A stretch of 64,000 nt of DNA from Burkholderia cenocepacia. GTDB taxonomy: Bacteria > Pseudomonadota > Gammaproteobacteria > Burkholderiales > Burkholderiaceae. The DNA is taken from assembly GCF_900446215.1 (NCBI RefSeq), contig NZ_UAQZ01000013.1, positions 434,001 to 498,000 of the forward strand. Reading direction: 5' to 3'. A program made the position numbers and the translations under genes. The number at the start of each line of letters is the position of its first letter. The first letter of the stretch is position 1. Of the stretch, positions 35,580-44,254 are shown piece after piece. The notes beneath the pieces are model-generated. The model was given only the letters and a program-made list of their open reading frames with translations, was not told the DNA's origin and ran no database searches.

Positions 35580-35893
35580 AGCCCTCTCCGTCGCCGTCGT
35601 TCCAGTCGACATGCTAACCGTTGCGCACGCACGCGCGGTCCGGACGGCGCCTCGGCGCCTCGGCGCCCCGGCGAGCCGCTGCATCGCGAAATCCCGCCCC
35701 CGAACAAACCCGCGCACGCTGTCACCTGTGTGACATTCCTGCGTAGAATGATCTGACGGCTTGCCGCCCGGCCCGCGGCACGCCATCGAGCCCATCACAA
35801 ACACAAACGCGCGCCGATCCGGACCCGTTTCCGCACGTTCGGCGACAACAGGACCAGACAATGCGGCGCAGACCGGATCTCACGGGGGGACGT
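35580..35893. other. Intergenic region upstream of the glycosyltransferase pair
   Basis: A 314-bp gap without a credible gene. It contains GTCAC-CTGT-GTGAC (35721-35734), a short dyad, followed by a possible -10 hexamer TAGAAT at 35744-35749. This could be the promoter of the glycosyltransferase operon. No good -35 is visible. Confidence 0.35.
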
Positions 35894-36991
35894 ATGTCCA
35901 GGCACACCCTGAAGCCGTTGGTATCGCTCGTCGTGCCGTTTCACGACGAAGCAGAAGCGATCGATGCGTTCTTCGCGACCACCGTTCCGATACTGGAAGC
36001 GATCGGCACCGCGCGCTTCGAGATCGTTTGCGTGAACGACGGCAGCCGCGACGGCACGCTGGACAAGCTGATCGACATCGCGGTCGCCGATTCGCGCGTG
36101 CGCATCGTCGACCTCACGCGGCGCTTCGGCAAGGAGGCCGCGCTGACCGCCGGCATCGACGAAGCGGCCGGCGCCGCCGTGATCCTGATCGACGCCGACC
36201 TGCAGGACCCACCCGCGCTGATCCCCGCGATGCTCGAACGCTGGCACGCCGGCGCCGAGGTCGTCGCCGCGAAGCGCACCGACCGCAGGTGCGACCCGCT
36301 GATGCAGCGCGTGGCCGCCGCGCTCTATTACCGCGTGCATAACCAGCTGTCCGAAGTCGAGATGCCGGAGAACGTCGGCGATTTCCGGCTGATGGACCGT
36401 CAGGTCGTCGACGCGCTGCGCGCGCTGCCCGAGCGCCGACGCTTCATGAAAGGCCTGTTCGCGTGGGTCGGCTACCGGACCGAGATCATCGAATACACGC
36501 GCGCCGCACGCAGCGGCGGTCACTCGAAATTCTCCGGGTGGCGACGCTGGAACTTCGCGCTCGAGGGCATCACGAGCTTCAGCACCGTGCCGTTGCGCGT
36601 GTGGACCTACATCGGCCTCGCGTTCGCCGTGCTGTCGTTCGTCTACGGCGCGTACATCGTGATGCGCACGCTGCTGTTCGGCAATCCGGTGCACGGCTAC
36701 GCGTCGCTGATCTCGGTCATGCTGTTCGTCGGCGGCATCCAGTTGATCGGCATCGGCGTGATCGGCGAATACCTGGGCCGCATCTATCATGAATCGAAGC
36801 AGCGCCCGGTCTACCTCGTCCGGCGCCGCTACCGGGCCGATGCGCAGGCCGGCCTGCAGCCCGCACGGCACGCCGGGGCCCCGGACGGCTCGAAGCTGCT
36901 GCAGTTTCCGGTCCGGCGCATCGCGACGGCCCGGCGCCGGCAGACGGTCGTGGCTGGCGCGCAGGCGCCGCGCAATCTGTCGGTCAAGTAG
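35894..36991 (+). CDS. Family 2 glycosyltransferase, undecaprenyl/dolichyl-phosphate sugar type (GtrB/ArnC-like)
   Basis: A 365-residue membrane-anchored GT2 enzyme. The catalytic N-terminal domain has VSLVVPFHDEAEAIDAFF, CVNDGSRDGT and the nucleotide-sugar DAD motif in LIDADLQDPPALIPAM. RFMKGLFAWVGYRTEII and GHSKFSGWRRWNFALEGI are typical of GtrB/DPM-like enzymes. Two C-terminal membrane helices (about 240-290) anchor it. It transfers a sugar from a nucleotide donor to a polyprenyl phosphate. GGGGGAC lies just upstream of the chosen ATG, 33 bases inside an alternative start at 35861. The C-terminal 50 residues are basic and probably disordered. It is 6 bp from the GT87 gene. Confidence 0.88.
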   Translation: MSRHTLKPLVSLVVPFHDEAEAIDAFFATTVPILEAIGTARFEIVCVNDGSRDGTLDKLIDIAVADSRVRIVDLTRRFGKEAALTAGIDEAAGAAVILIDADLQDPPALIPAMLERWHAGAEVVAAKRTDRRCDPLMQRVAAALYYRVHNQLSEVEMPENVGDFRLMDRQVVDALRALPERRRFMKGLFAWVGYRTEIIEYTRAARSGGHSKFSGWRRWNFALEGITSFSTVPLRVWTYIGLAFAVLSFVYGAYIVMRTLLFGNPVHGYASLISVMLFVGGIQLIGIGVIGEYLGRIYHESKQRPVYLVRRRYRADAQAGLQPARHAGAPDGSKLLQFPVRRIATARRRQTVVAGAQAPRNLSVK

Positions 36992-36997
36992 CGCCGC

Positions 36998-38245
36998 ATG
37001 GATATTTCCGGCTCGTCGATACGGCGCGACGAACGCCCTGTCCGCGTCTGGCTCACCCCCGGACGCATCGCGCTTTACAGCGCGGTCATGCTGGTGATCG
37101 GCGTGCTGCTGGGGTCGATCCTGCTCTGGATCGGCTTTCATTCGACCGATTCGGACACGTTCCGCCCCGGCTCGGGGTATATGGTGTTCTGGTCCGCGTC
37201 CCATCTGATGCTCCACGGCTCGCCGTGGCAGGCGTACGACGTCCCCGCGTTCTCGCGCGCGCTCGCCGGACTGTTCCCGTCGGCGGGCCGCCATGTGTTC
37301 CTGCCGTGGCTGTACCCGCCGTCGTATCTGCTCGCGGTGACACCGCTCGCGCTGCTGCCCTACGCGATCAGCTATCCGCTGTTCGTCGTGCTCGGCATCG
37401 TGCTGCTCGGCCTCGCGGTGTGGCGCGTGTCGGGGTTCGGCGCCGTACCCGGCGCGACGCGCATCGGCTGGCTCGCGCTGCTCGCCTGCCCGGGCGTGCT
37501 CGTCACCGCGATGTACGGACAGAACGCGATGCTGACCGCGGCATGTGCGGCGCTCGCCGTGTATTTCGTCGACCGGCGGCCGATGCTGGCCGGCCTCTGT
37601 ATCGGGCTCCTGTCGGTCAAGCCGCAACTGGCCATGCTGTTGCCGTTCGTGCTGATTGCCGCGCGCGCGTGGCGCGCGTTCGCGTGGGCCGCGGCCTGGG
37701 CGACCGCCATCACCGCGCTGGGGATCGCGGCGGGCGGCATCGAACCGCTCCGCCTGTTTCTGCAGAATGCCGGGGCGCTGCGTTCGCTGATCATCGAACA
37801 TGGCGTGCCGTTCTGGTTTGCGTCGCCGACGCCGTTCGCGGCGTTTCGGCTCGCCGGCCTGCCGCCGGCCCTCGCGTTCGCGGGACAAGCCGCCATCGCG
37901 GCAATCGCGCTCGCGGCAGCGTGCTGCGTCTGGCGCCGCAGCCGGGACGCGCGGTTGCGCGGTGCGGTACTCGTCGTCGCGACGCTGGCCGCCAATCCGT
38001 ATGTCTGGCACTACGAACTGTCGTGGCTGTGCGTCCCGATCGCGTGCATGATCGCCATCGGCTCGCAGTACGGCTGGCGGCGCGGCGAGCAATCCATCGT
38101 CGCCGTCATGTGGGCGCTGCCGCTGTACGAGTTTCTGAATCCGTGGATGAAGCTGCCGCAGATGGGGCCCGCCGTCATATCGATCGCGCTGCTCGTGCTG
38201 CTGCGGCGCGCAGGCTCCCTGCCGCGATCCCCCGCGCGGCGATAA
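36998..38245 (+). CDS. GT87-family polyprenyl-phosphate-sugar-dependent glycosyltransferase (DUF2029)
   Basis: A 415-residue integral membrane protein with about 10 hydrophobic segments. The first periplasmic loop has an Asp-rich start (HSTDSDTFRPG), and the conserved GQNAMLTA and SVKPQLAMLLP segments are markers of GT87. Such enzymes use a lipid-linked sugar, here presumably made by the preceding GT2 enzyme, to modify a periplasmic acceptor such as O-antigen. The two genes are 6 bp apart and form an operon. No flippase (GtrA) gene accompanies them. Confidence 0.83.
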   Translation: MDISGSSIRRDERPVRVWLTPGRIALYSAVMLVIGVLLGSILLWIGFHSTDSDTFRPGSGYMVFWSASHLMLHGSPWQAYDVPAFSRALAGLFPSAGRHVFLPWLYPPSYLLAVTPLALLPYAISYPLFVVLGIVLLGLAVWRVSGFGAVPGATRIGWLALLACPGVLVTAMYGQNAMLTAACAALAVYFVDRRPMLAGLCIGLLSVKPQLAMLLPFVLIAARAWRAFAWAAAWATAITALGIAAGGIEPLRLFLQNAGALRSLIIEHGVPFWFASPTPFAAFRLAGLPPALAFAGQAAIAAIALAAACCVWRRSRDARLRGAVLVVATLAANPYVWHYELSWLCVPIACMIAIGSQYGWRRGEQSIVAVMWALPLYEFLNPWMKLPQMGPAVISIALLVLLRRAGSLPRSPARR

Positions 38246-38263
38246 GCATAGTTCAAATCGTTG
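38246..38263 (+). promoter_or_regulatory. Shared 18-bp motif upstream of the sulfonate ABC operon
   Basis: GCATAGTTCAAATCGTTG directly after the preceding stop codon matches GCAT-N6-A-N-TCG-N-TG found upstream of the two other SsuA-like genes. It overlaps an inverted repeat AAGCA-N13-TGCTT (38244-38266). It lies about 87 bp upstream of the binding-protein start. Confidence 0.4.
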
Positions 38264-38349
38264 CTTGTCCGGCCCCGGGGCGTCACCGAGAATGACCCGA
38301 CGGGCTGCGGCCCGGCCTCGTTCCCCAACGTCCCGGATCCATCGATTCC

Positions 38350-39417
38350 ATGCTTCCACTGCGCCTGCTGCGATCGCTGCTGATCGCGTCCCTCGTTGCA
38401 TTGCCGGCCGCCGCCGCGCACGCCGACAAGCCCACCACCCTGCGTATCGGCGTTGCCCAGCAAGGCGCCGGCGATCCCCCCACCTTCGGCGGATCGAGCG
38501 CCGCCACCGTGCAGTTGCAACAGCTCGTCGAGAAGGAATTCGCCGCCGACGGCATCAAGGTGCAATGGCTGTTCTTCAAGGGCGCGGGCCCGGCCGTCAA
38601 CGAGGCGATCGCCAACAAGGCGCTCGACTTCGCGTACCAGGGCGACCTGCCCGCCGTGCTCGCGCGCTCGAACGGGATCAAGACGCGCCTGCTGCTCGCC
38701 GCGAGCGTGCGCTCGGGCATCAAGATCGCGGTGCCGCCCGACTCGACGATCCGCTCGATCAAGGACCTGAAGGACCGCCGCGTGTCGATCTTCCGCGGCA
38801 CCAACCTGCAGCTCGTCGCCGATAACGCGCTCGCGAAGAACGGCCTCGGCGAACGTGACCTGCGCGTGATCAACCTCGACGCCGCCAGTTCGCTCGCCGC
38901 GCTCGCGTCGAAAGGCATCGACGCGTCGGTGGGCGACTACGCGCTATACAAGCTGCGCGACGCGGGCCTCGCGAAGATCATCTACGAATCGCAGAACGAC
39001 GGCCCGCAGCTGACGCGCCAGACCCACCTGCTCGTGCTCGACGATTTCGACCGCGCGCATCCGGACATCGTGCAGCGCGTCGTCACCGCGTTCGTGAAGG
39101 GTGCGCAATGGTCGTCCGACGAGGCGAACCGCGATGCGCTGTTCAAGCTGTGGGCAAAAAGCGGCGTGCCGTATTCGTCGTGGCAGGACGACTACGCGAA
39201 CCAGCGCCTGAAGGACCGCCTGTCCCCTCTGATCGACCCGTTCGTCATCGCGCGCTACAAGGCCGTCGCGCAGGATGCGCTGAACCTGAAGCTGATCCGC
39301 CAGCCGGTCGACGTCGACGGCTGGTTCGAGCCGAAATATCTCGACAATGCCTTGCGCACGCTGAAGCTCGAACACTACTGGCAACGTTACGACGCGGCCG
39401 GCAAGCCCCTCTCCTGA
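38350..39417 (+). CDS. ABC transporter substrate-binding protein, aliphatic-sulfonate type
   Basis: A 355-residue periplasmic binding protein of the SsuA family with a normal Sec signal (LLIASLVALPAAAAHADKP). The fold includes LRIGVAQQGAGDPPTFG, KVQWLFFKGAGPAVNEAI, DFAYQGDLPAVLARSNGI and the second-lobe SIKDLKDRRVSIFRGTNLQL. It heads an operon of two permeases, an ATPase and two TauD-type dioxygenases, so an organosulfonate or sulfate ester is the probable ligand. Confidence 0.9.
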   Translation: MLPLRLLRSLLIASLVALPAAAAHADKPTTLRIGVAQQGAGDPPTFGGSSAATVQLQQLVEKEFAADGIKVQWLFFKGAGPAVNEAIANKALDFAYQGDLPAVLARSNGIKTRLLLAASVRSGIKIAVPPDSTIRSIKDLKDRRVSIFRGTNLQLVADNALAKNGLGERDLRVINLDAASSLAALASKGIDASVGDYALYKLRDAGLAKIIYESQNDGPQLTRQTHLLVLDDFDRAHPDIVQRVVTAFVKGAQWSSDEANRDALFKLWAKSGVPYSSWQDDYANQRLKDRLSPLIDPFVIARYKAVAQDALNLKLIRQPVDVDGWFEPKYLDNALRTLKLEHYWQRYDAAGKPLS

Positions 39418-39431
39418 CCCGGACCGCCCCG

Positions 39432-40274
39432 ATGAGCGACACCGCGTTTCCCGTCCCGCCGTCCGAATCGCCCGCGCTCGCCGTGCCGCCGCGCCGCGCG
39501 GCGGCGCTGCGACGACTCGCGTGGCAGCTCGCACCGTGGGCGCTGCCCGCGCTGCTGTTCGCGCTGTGGAGCGTCGGCAGCGCGCGCGGCTGGATCGCGC
39601 CGCAGATCCTGCCGCCGCCCGAACGCGTGGTCGACACGCTGGCCGACCTCGCATCGAACGGCGATCTCGTGCGCCACACGCTGATCAGCCTGCAGCGCGT
39701 GCTCGTCGGCTTCGCGGCCGGCACGCTGCTCGGCGTGTCGCTCGGCGTCGCGCTCGGACTGTCGCGCACGCTGGAAGCCTACGTGCTGCCGAGCTTCAAC
39801 GCGCTCGTGCAGATTCCGGTGCTCGGCTGGCTGCCGTTCCTGCTGCTGCTCGTCGGCGTCGGCGAACCGCTGAAATACCTGCTGATCGCGCATGCGGCGC
39901 TCGTCCCCGTCACGCTGAGCACGTTGCAGGGGTTTCGCCAGACGCCGCCCGCGCTCGACGAAGTCGCGCGCGGGTTCGGCTACACGCGCCGGCAACGCAT
40001 CCTCCACGTCGTGCTGCCGGCCGCGATTCCGACGCTCGCGACCGGCGTGCGGCTCGCGTTCACGAAATCGTGGCTCGCGCTCGTCGTGGTCGAACTCGTC
40101 GCGTCGTCCGAAGGGCTCGGCTACCTGATCGTGTACGGGCGGCAACTGTTCCAGCTCGATCTCGTGATGGCGGCCGTGGTCGTGGTCGGCGCGGTCGGCC
40201 TGCTGATCAACCGGGCGCTCGACGCACTCGAAGCGCGCCTGCGCCGCGGCGTGCCGTCCGCGTTTCGCGGTTGA
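39432..40274 (+). CDS. ABC transporter permease 1 (SsuC-like)
   Basis: A 280-residue permease with about six membrane segments. The EAA-type coupling loop is EVARGFGYTRRQRILHVVLP. It begins 14 bp after the binding-protein gene. The next gene encodes a second, clearly different permease, so the transporter may be a heterodimer, whereas Ssu and Tau systems normally use one permease gene. Both start with a Pro/Ala-rich cytosolic tail. Confidence 0.9.
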   Translation: MSDTAFPVPPSESPALAVPPRRAAALRRLAWQLAPWALPALLFALWSVGSARGWIAPQILPPPERVVDTLADLASNGDLVRHTLISLQRVLVGFAAGTLLGVSLGVALGLSRTLEAYVLPSFNALVQIPVLGWLPFLLLLVGVGEPLKYLLIAHAALVPVTLSTLQGFRQTPPALDEVARGFGYTRRQRILHVVLPAAIPTLATGVRLAFTKSWLALVVVELVASSEGLGYLIVYGRQLFQLDLVMAAVVVVGAVGLLINRALDALEARLRRGVPSAFRG

Positions 40275-40309
40275 ACCGGTCCGCCCGACCAATCGAAGGA
40301 GAGTCGCCC

Positions 40310-41125
40310 GTGCCCCACGCCGCCACGCCGTCAACGACACCGCCCGCCACGCCCGCCCGCCGCCTGCATGCACCCGACTGGCGCGGCTTCGTCCTGCCGC
40401 TCGCCGCATTGGCGTGCTGGTGGGCCGTCGCTTCCGCCCATCTCGTGAAAAGCGGCCTGCTCGTCGGCCCCGCCGACGTGCTGCACACCGCGTGGGCGCA
40501 GGCCGCGAGCGGCGCGCTCGGCCGTGCATTGTCGGCATCGCTTGCGCGCGAGGCGTGCGGGTTCGCGATCGGCGCGACGGGCGGGCTGTTGCTCGGCGCC
40601 GCGCTCGGGCTGTCGCGCATCGCCGCGCGAATGGTCGGCCCGAGCTTCGACACGTTCAAGCAGATCTCGCTGTTCGCGTGGATTCCGCTGATTTCGGTGT
40701 GGTTCGGGCTCGGCGACGTCGCGAAGGTCGTGTTCCTGTCGCTCGCCGCGCTGCTGCCCGTCGCCGCCCATACCTGCGACGGCATTCACGCAGTGCCGCG
40801 CGCGTATGTCGATGTCGCTCGCGCACTGCGCTACTCGCGGCTCCAGCTGATCCGCCACGTGATCCTGCCGGCCGCGCTGCCGTCGATCTTCACCGGCCTG
40901 TATCTCGGCCTGATCTATTCGTGGCTCGCGACGCTCGGCGCCGAGTACCTGCTCGTCGCCGGCAGCGGGATCGGCAACACGCTGATCGACGGCAGCGAGC
41001 AGTTCCGGATGGATCTCGTGCTGTTCGGGATCATCGTCGTCGGCGTGACCGGCTGGGCGCTGAACGCGACCGCGCGCGCGCTCGAACGCAAGGTGCTGGC
41101 CCGGCGCGGCGACCTGCCCCGTTGA
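40310..41125 (+). CDS. ABC transporter permease 2 (SsuC-like)
   Basis: A 271-residue permease of the same family. Its coupling loop is DVARALRYSRLQLIRHVILP, and FDTFKQISLFAWIPLISVWF and GAEYLLVAGSGIGNTLIDG are typical of SsuC/TauC. The start is a GTG at 40310 with GAAGGAG upstream. It differs from permease 1 over most of its length, so it is not a recent duplicate. Together they would form the channel for the ATPase encoded next. Confidence 0.9.
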   Translation: MPHAATPSTTPPATPARRLHAPDWRGFVLPLAALACWWAVASAHLVKSGLLVGPADVLHTAWAQAASGALGRALSASLAREACGFAIGATGGLLLGAALGLSRIAARMVGPSFDTFKQISLFAWIPLISVWFGLGDVAKVVFLSLAALLPVAAHTCDGIHAVPRAYVDVARALRYSRLQLIRHVILPAALPSIFTGLYLGLIYSWLATLGAEYLLVAGSGIGNTLIDGSEQFRMDLVLFGIIVVGVTGWALNATARALERKVLARRGDLPR

Positions 41126-41164
41126 GCGTCCTTTTTCTTCCTGTCGCCTCTTCCCCGGACCGCC

Positions 41165-42010
41165 ATGACGACCCTCGCCTCCGATTCGCTCGACATCCTC
41201 CATGTCAGCAAGCACTACACGCAGCGCGGCACGACGCTCGCCGTGCTCGACGACGTGTCGCTGCACGTGCGCGCCGGCGAATTCGTCACGATCGTCGGCG
41301 CCAGCGGCTGCGGCAAGTCGACGCTGCTGCGGCTCGTCGCCGGGCTCGACACCGATTACACCGGCGAAATCCACGCCGGCGGCGAGCGCGTGCGCGACAC
41401 GTCGCTGCAGCGCGGCATCGTGTTCCAGGATCACCGGCTGTTCCCGTGGCTGACCGTCGAACAGAACATCGGCGCCGCGCTGCGCAACGCGCCGCTGGAC
41501 GCCGCCGCGAAACGGCGCGCGGTCGCGGAGCACATCGCGCTCGTCGGGCTGAACGGCTTCGAGCACGCGTTTCCGAACCAGTTGTCGGGCGGGATGGCGC
41601 AGCGCGTCGCGATCGCGCGCGGCCTCGTGAACCGGCCGCGCGTGCTGCTGCTCGACGAGCCGTTCGGCGCGCTCGACGCGCAGACGCGCGCGAAGATGCA
41701 GAACGAACTGCTGCGCATCTGGGAACAGGAGCGCATCACGATGATGCTGGTCACGCACGACGTCGACGAAGCGGTCTATCTCGGCGACCGCGTCGTCACG
41801 ATGGCGCCGCGTCCGGGCCGCATCGCGCGCATCGTCGACGTCGCGCTGCCGCGCCCGCGCCGGCGCGATTCATTGGAATTCGCGCGATTGCGCGACACCG
41901 TGCTCGCCGATTTCGACGACGGCGAGCCGCCGGGCGACGACGCGTCGGACGGCACGCGCATCGACGCGGCGCGCCCGCACCGGATCGGCGAATGGCGGCT
42001 CGCGTGGTAG
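41165..42010 (+). CDS. ABC transporter ATP-binding protein (SsuB/TauB-like)
   Basis: A 281-residue ATPase with Walker A GASGCGKSTLLR, Q-loop region FQDHRLFPWL, signature LSGGMAQRVAIARGL, Walker B RVLLLDEPFGALDAQT and switch histidine in LVTHDVDEAVYLGDRV. It energises the two permeases in front of it. The last 35 residues, after the core domain, are basic and probably unstructured. It is followed 149 bp later by the first TauD-type gene on the same strand. Confidence 0.93.
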   Translation: MTTLASDSLDILHVSKHYTQRGTTLAVLDDVSLHVRAGEFVTIVGASGCGKSTLLRLVAGLDTDYTGEIHAGGERVRDTSLQRGIVFQDHRLFPWLTVEQNIGAALRNAPLDAAAKRRAVAEHIALVGLNGFEHAFPNQLSGGMAQRVAIARGLVNRPRVLLLDEPFGALDAQTRAKMQNELLRIWEQERITMMLVTHDVDEAVYLGDRVVTMAPRPGRIARIVDVALPRPRRRDSLEFARLRDTVLADFDDGEPPGDDASDGTRIDAARPHRIGEWRLAW

Positions 42011-42159
42011 CGACGCGACGCGCGCGCCTTGTTCAGCAGGACGACACATATCGTTCATCGCAGCGCACACGCTAAGGTTGTGACGATTCATCGGTTCCGG
42101 TTCCGCGCGGTCCCTGCTTGAATGGAGATTCGACCGACCCCGACTCCAGGAGACTCCCG

Positions 42160-43113
42160 ATGTCCGAAGTCCAGCACGCCGCTCCGTCGTTTTCGCCCGC
42201 TTCGCATGCCGCGCCGCGCCCGGCCGCCGTCCCGCTCCAGCTTCGCCAGGTCGCCGGCCGGATCGGCGCCGAAATCGCCGACGTGCGGCTGTCGGCCACG
42301 CTCGACGATGCGACGTTCGACGCGATCCAGGCCGCGCTGCTGCGCCACAAGGTGCTGTTCTTCCGTGGCCAGCACCATCTCGACGACACCGCGCAGGAAG
42401 CATTCGCCCGCCGCTTCGGCGACACGGTCGCGCACCCGACCGTGCCGTCCGTCGACGGCAGCGCGGCCCTGCTCGAACTCGATTCCGCGCACGGCGCACG
42501 CGCCAATTCGTGGCACACCGACGTGACCTTCGTCGACGCGTACCCGAAGATCTCGATCCTGCGCGCGGTCGTGATTCCGCCATTCGGCGGCGATACCGTC
42601 TGGGCCAACACGGCCGCCGCGTACGCGCATCTGCCCGACCCGCTGCGTGCGCTCGCCGACACGCTGTGGGCGCTGCATACGAACGCCTACGACTATGCGT
42701 CGACACACGTGCATGCCGACGATGCGCAACTGAAGCGCTACCGCGAAGTGTTCACGTCGACCGTCTACGAAACCGAGCACCCGGTCGTGCGCGTGCATCC
42801 GGAAACCGGCGAGCGCACGCTCGTGCTCGGCCACTTCGTGCAGCGACTCAAGGGGCTGTCGGCGCAGGATTCCGCGCATCTGCTGCAGGTGTTCCACGAG
42901 CACGTGACGCGCCTCGAAAACACCGTGCGCTGGAACTGGCGGGAAGGCGACGTCGCGATCTGGGACAACCGCGCAACCCAGCACTACGCGATCAACGACT
43001 ACGGTGATGCGCGCCGCGTCGTGCGCCGCGCGACCGTTCACGGCGACGTGCCGGTCGGCATCGACGGCCGCCGGAGCGTCCTGCTGAAGGGGCCGGGTGC
43101 CACGCTGCAATAA
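42160..43113 (+). CDS. TauD/TfdA-family 2-oxoglutarate dioxygenase (first copy)
   Basis: A 317-residue Fe(II)/2-oxoglutarate dioxygenase. The iron triad is His119 and Asp121 (SWHTDVTF) and His275 (RATQHYAIND); the 2-oxoglutarate arginine is about 11 residues further (Arg286). Related enzymes (TauD, AtsK) release sulfite or sulfate from taurine, sulfonates or alkyl sulfates. Its position behind a sulfonate ABC transporter supports such a role. An N-terminal Ala/Pro tail of about 25 residues precedes the domain. The ATG is preceded by CCAGGAGAC. Confidence 0.92.
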   Translation: MSEVQHAAPSFSPASHAAPRPAAVPLQLRQVAGRIGAEIADVRLSATLDDATFDAIQAALLRHKVLFFRGQHHLDDTAQEAFARRFGDTVAHPTVPSVDGSAALLELDSAHGARANSWHTDVTFVDAYPKISILRAVVIPPFGGDTVWANTAAAYAHLPDPLRALADTLWALHTNAYDYASTHVHADDAQLKRYREVFTSTVYETEHPVVRVHPETGERTLVLGHFVQRLKGLSAQDSAHLLQVFHEHVTRLENTVRWNWREGDVAIWDNRATQHYAINDYGDARRVVRRATVHGDVPVGIDGRRSVLLKGPGATLQ

Positions 43114-43124
43114 CGTCCACGTCC

Positions 43125-43154
43125 CGCGGCGGCGCCCTTTCCCGCGCCGCCGCG
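43125..43154 (+). terminator. Hairpin between the two dioxygenase genes
   Basis: CGCGGCGGCGC (43125-43135) and GCGCCGCCGCG (43144-43154) form a perfect 11-bp stem with loop CCTTTCCC. It is 12 bp after the first dioxygenase stop and 24 bp before the small coupled peptide. It may terminate, process or stabilise the message. Confidence 0.5.
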
Positions 43155-43178
43155 CCATTTCCCTGGAGGACACCCGCG

Positions 43179-43265
43179 ATGAACCGCACACCACCTGACC
43201 GACGCCTGCACGCGCAACGATGTCGTCCGTCTCTCCCGTTCACAACCGCCAGGAGCGTCGCATGA
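43179..43265 (+). CDS. 28-residue coupled leader peptide upstream of the second dioxygenase
   Basis: An ATG at 43179 with a strong GGAGGA site 8 bases upstream opens a 28-codon frame (MNRTPPDRRLHAQRCRPSLP then FTTARSVA). Its TGA overlaps the ATG of the second dioxygenase (ATGA at 43262-43265). The ribosome site is better than that of the dioxygenase itself. The single Cys in an Arg-rich RCRP context recalls cysteine-sensing leader peptides described before sulfur genes in some bacteria. The analogy is inference; the coupling geometry is visible. Confidence 0.5.
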   Translation: MNRTPPDRRLHAQRCRPSLPFTTARSVA

Positions 43266-44209
43266 GCGCCCTACTCGAACCCGCCGCCCAGCCGGTCGAC
43301 GTGATCCCGCTGTCCGCCCATATCGGCGCGGAAATCCGCGGCGTCGATCTCACGCAACCGTTGACCACGCCGCAGATCGCGGCGATCCGCGCCGCGCTGC
43401 TGAAATGGCGCGTCGTCTTCTTCCGTGAACAATTCCTCACGCACGAGCAGCATGTCGCGTTCTCCGCGCAGTTCGGCGAGCCGACGGTCGGCCACCCGGT
43501 GTTCGGGCACGTCGACGGCCATCCGGCCGTCTATTCGATCGCGAAGCATCGCAAGGCGACACGTTTCGAAGGCGAACCGGTGCGCCGGCCCTGGACCGGC
43601 TGGCACACCGACGTGACGGCCGCCGTGAACCCGCCGTGGGCGTCGATCCTGCGCGGCGTGACGATCCCGCCGTACGGCGGCGACACGCACTGGACCAACC
43701 TCGTGCGCGCGTACGAAACGCTGTCCGCGCCGCTGCGCGGCTTCGTCGATACCCTGCGCGGCATCCATCGCTTCACGCCGCCGCCCGGCGCGCGCGCGAC
43801 CGGCGCATTCGACGACGCCGTCGAGCGCCGCCCGCTCGTGACCGAGCATCCGCTCGTGCGCGTGCATCCGGAAACCGGCGAACGCGCGCTGTACGTGAGC
43901 CCGAGCTTCCTGAAATCGATCGTCGGGCTGACGCCGCGCGAGAGCCAGGCGCTGCTCGAACTGCTGTGGGAGCACGTGACGCGGCCGGAATTCACGATCC
44001 GCTTCAAATGGGAGCCGCGCAGCATCGCGTTCTGGGACAACCGTGCGACCGCCCATCTCGCGCCCGTCGACATCTTCGATCTCGACTTCGATCGCCAGCT
44101 GTATCGCACGACACTGATCGGCGACGTGCCGGTCGGCCCCGACGGCCGGCCGTCGGTCGCGCTCGAAGGCACGCCGGTCGAAACCGCGGCCGCCGTCGCA
44201 CTCAACTGA
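43262..44209 (+). CDS. TauD/TfdA-family 2-oxoglutarate dioxygenase (second copy)
   Basis: A 315-residue paralogue. The iron ligands are His115 and Asp117 (GWHTDVTA) and His265 (RATAHLAPVD); the basic residue for 2-oxoglutarate is in DRQLYRTTL. VDVIPLSAHIGAEIRGVDL is the usual TauD start, and the sequence is nearer to alkylsulfatase/taurine dioxygenases than the first copy. It follows a hairpin and a small coupled peptide. Two different dioxygenases in one operon suggest that two classes of organosulfur compound are desulfonated. Confidence 0.92.
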   Translation: MSALLEPAAQPVDVIPLSAHIGAEIRGVDLTQPLTTPQIAAIRAALLKWRVVFFREQFLTHEQHVAFSAQFGEPTVGHPVFGHVDGHPAVYSIAKHRKATRFEGEPVRRPWTGWHTDVTAAVNPPWASILRGVTIPPYGGDTHWTNLVRAYETLSAPLRGFVDTLRGIHRFTPPPGARATGAFDDAVERRPLVTEHPLVRVHPETGERALYVSPSFLKSIVGLTPRESQALLELLWEHVTRPEFTIRFKWEPRSIAFWDNRATAHLAPVDIFDLDFDRQLYRTTLIGDVPVGPDGRPSVALEGTPVETAAAVALN

Positions 44210-44219
44210 CGCGGCGAAC

Positions 44220-44243
44220 GCCGGCGCGTACGAACGCGCCGGC
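44220..44243. terminator. Bidirectional hairpin after the second dioxygenase
   Basis: GCCGGCGCGT (44220-44229) and ACGCGCCGGC (44234-44243) form a perfect 10-bp stem with a four-base loop. It lies between the convergent ends of the dioxygenase and the peptide-type binding-protein genes. Confidence 0.6.
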
Positions 44244-44254
44244 CCCCACTTCCG

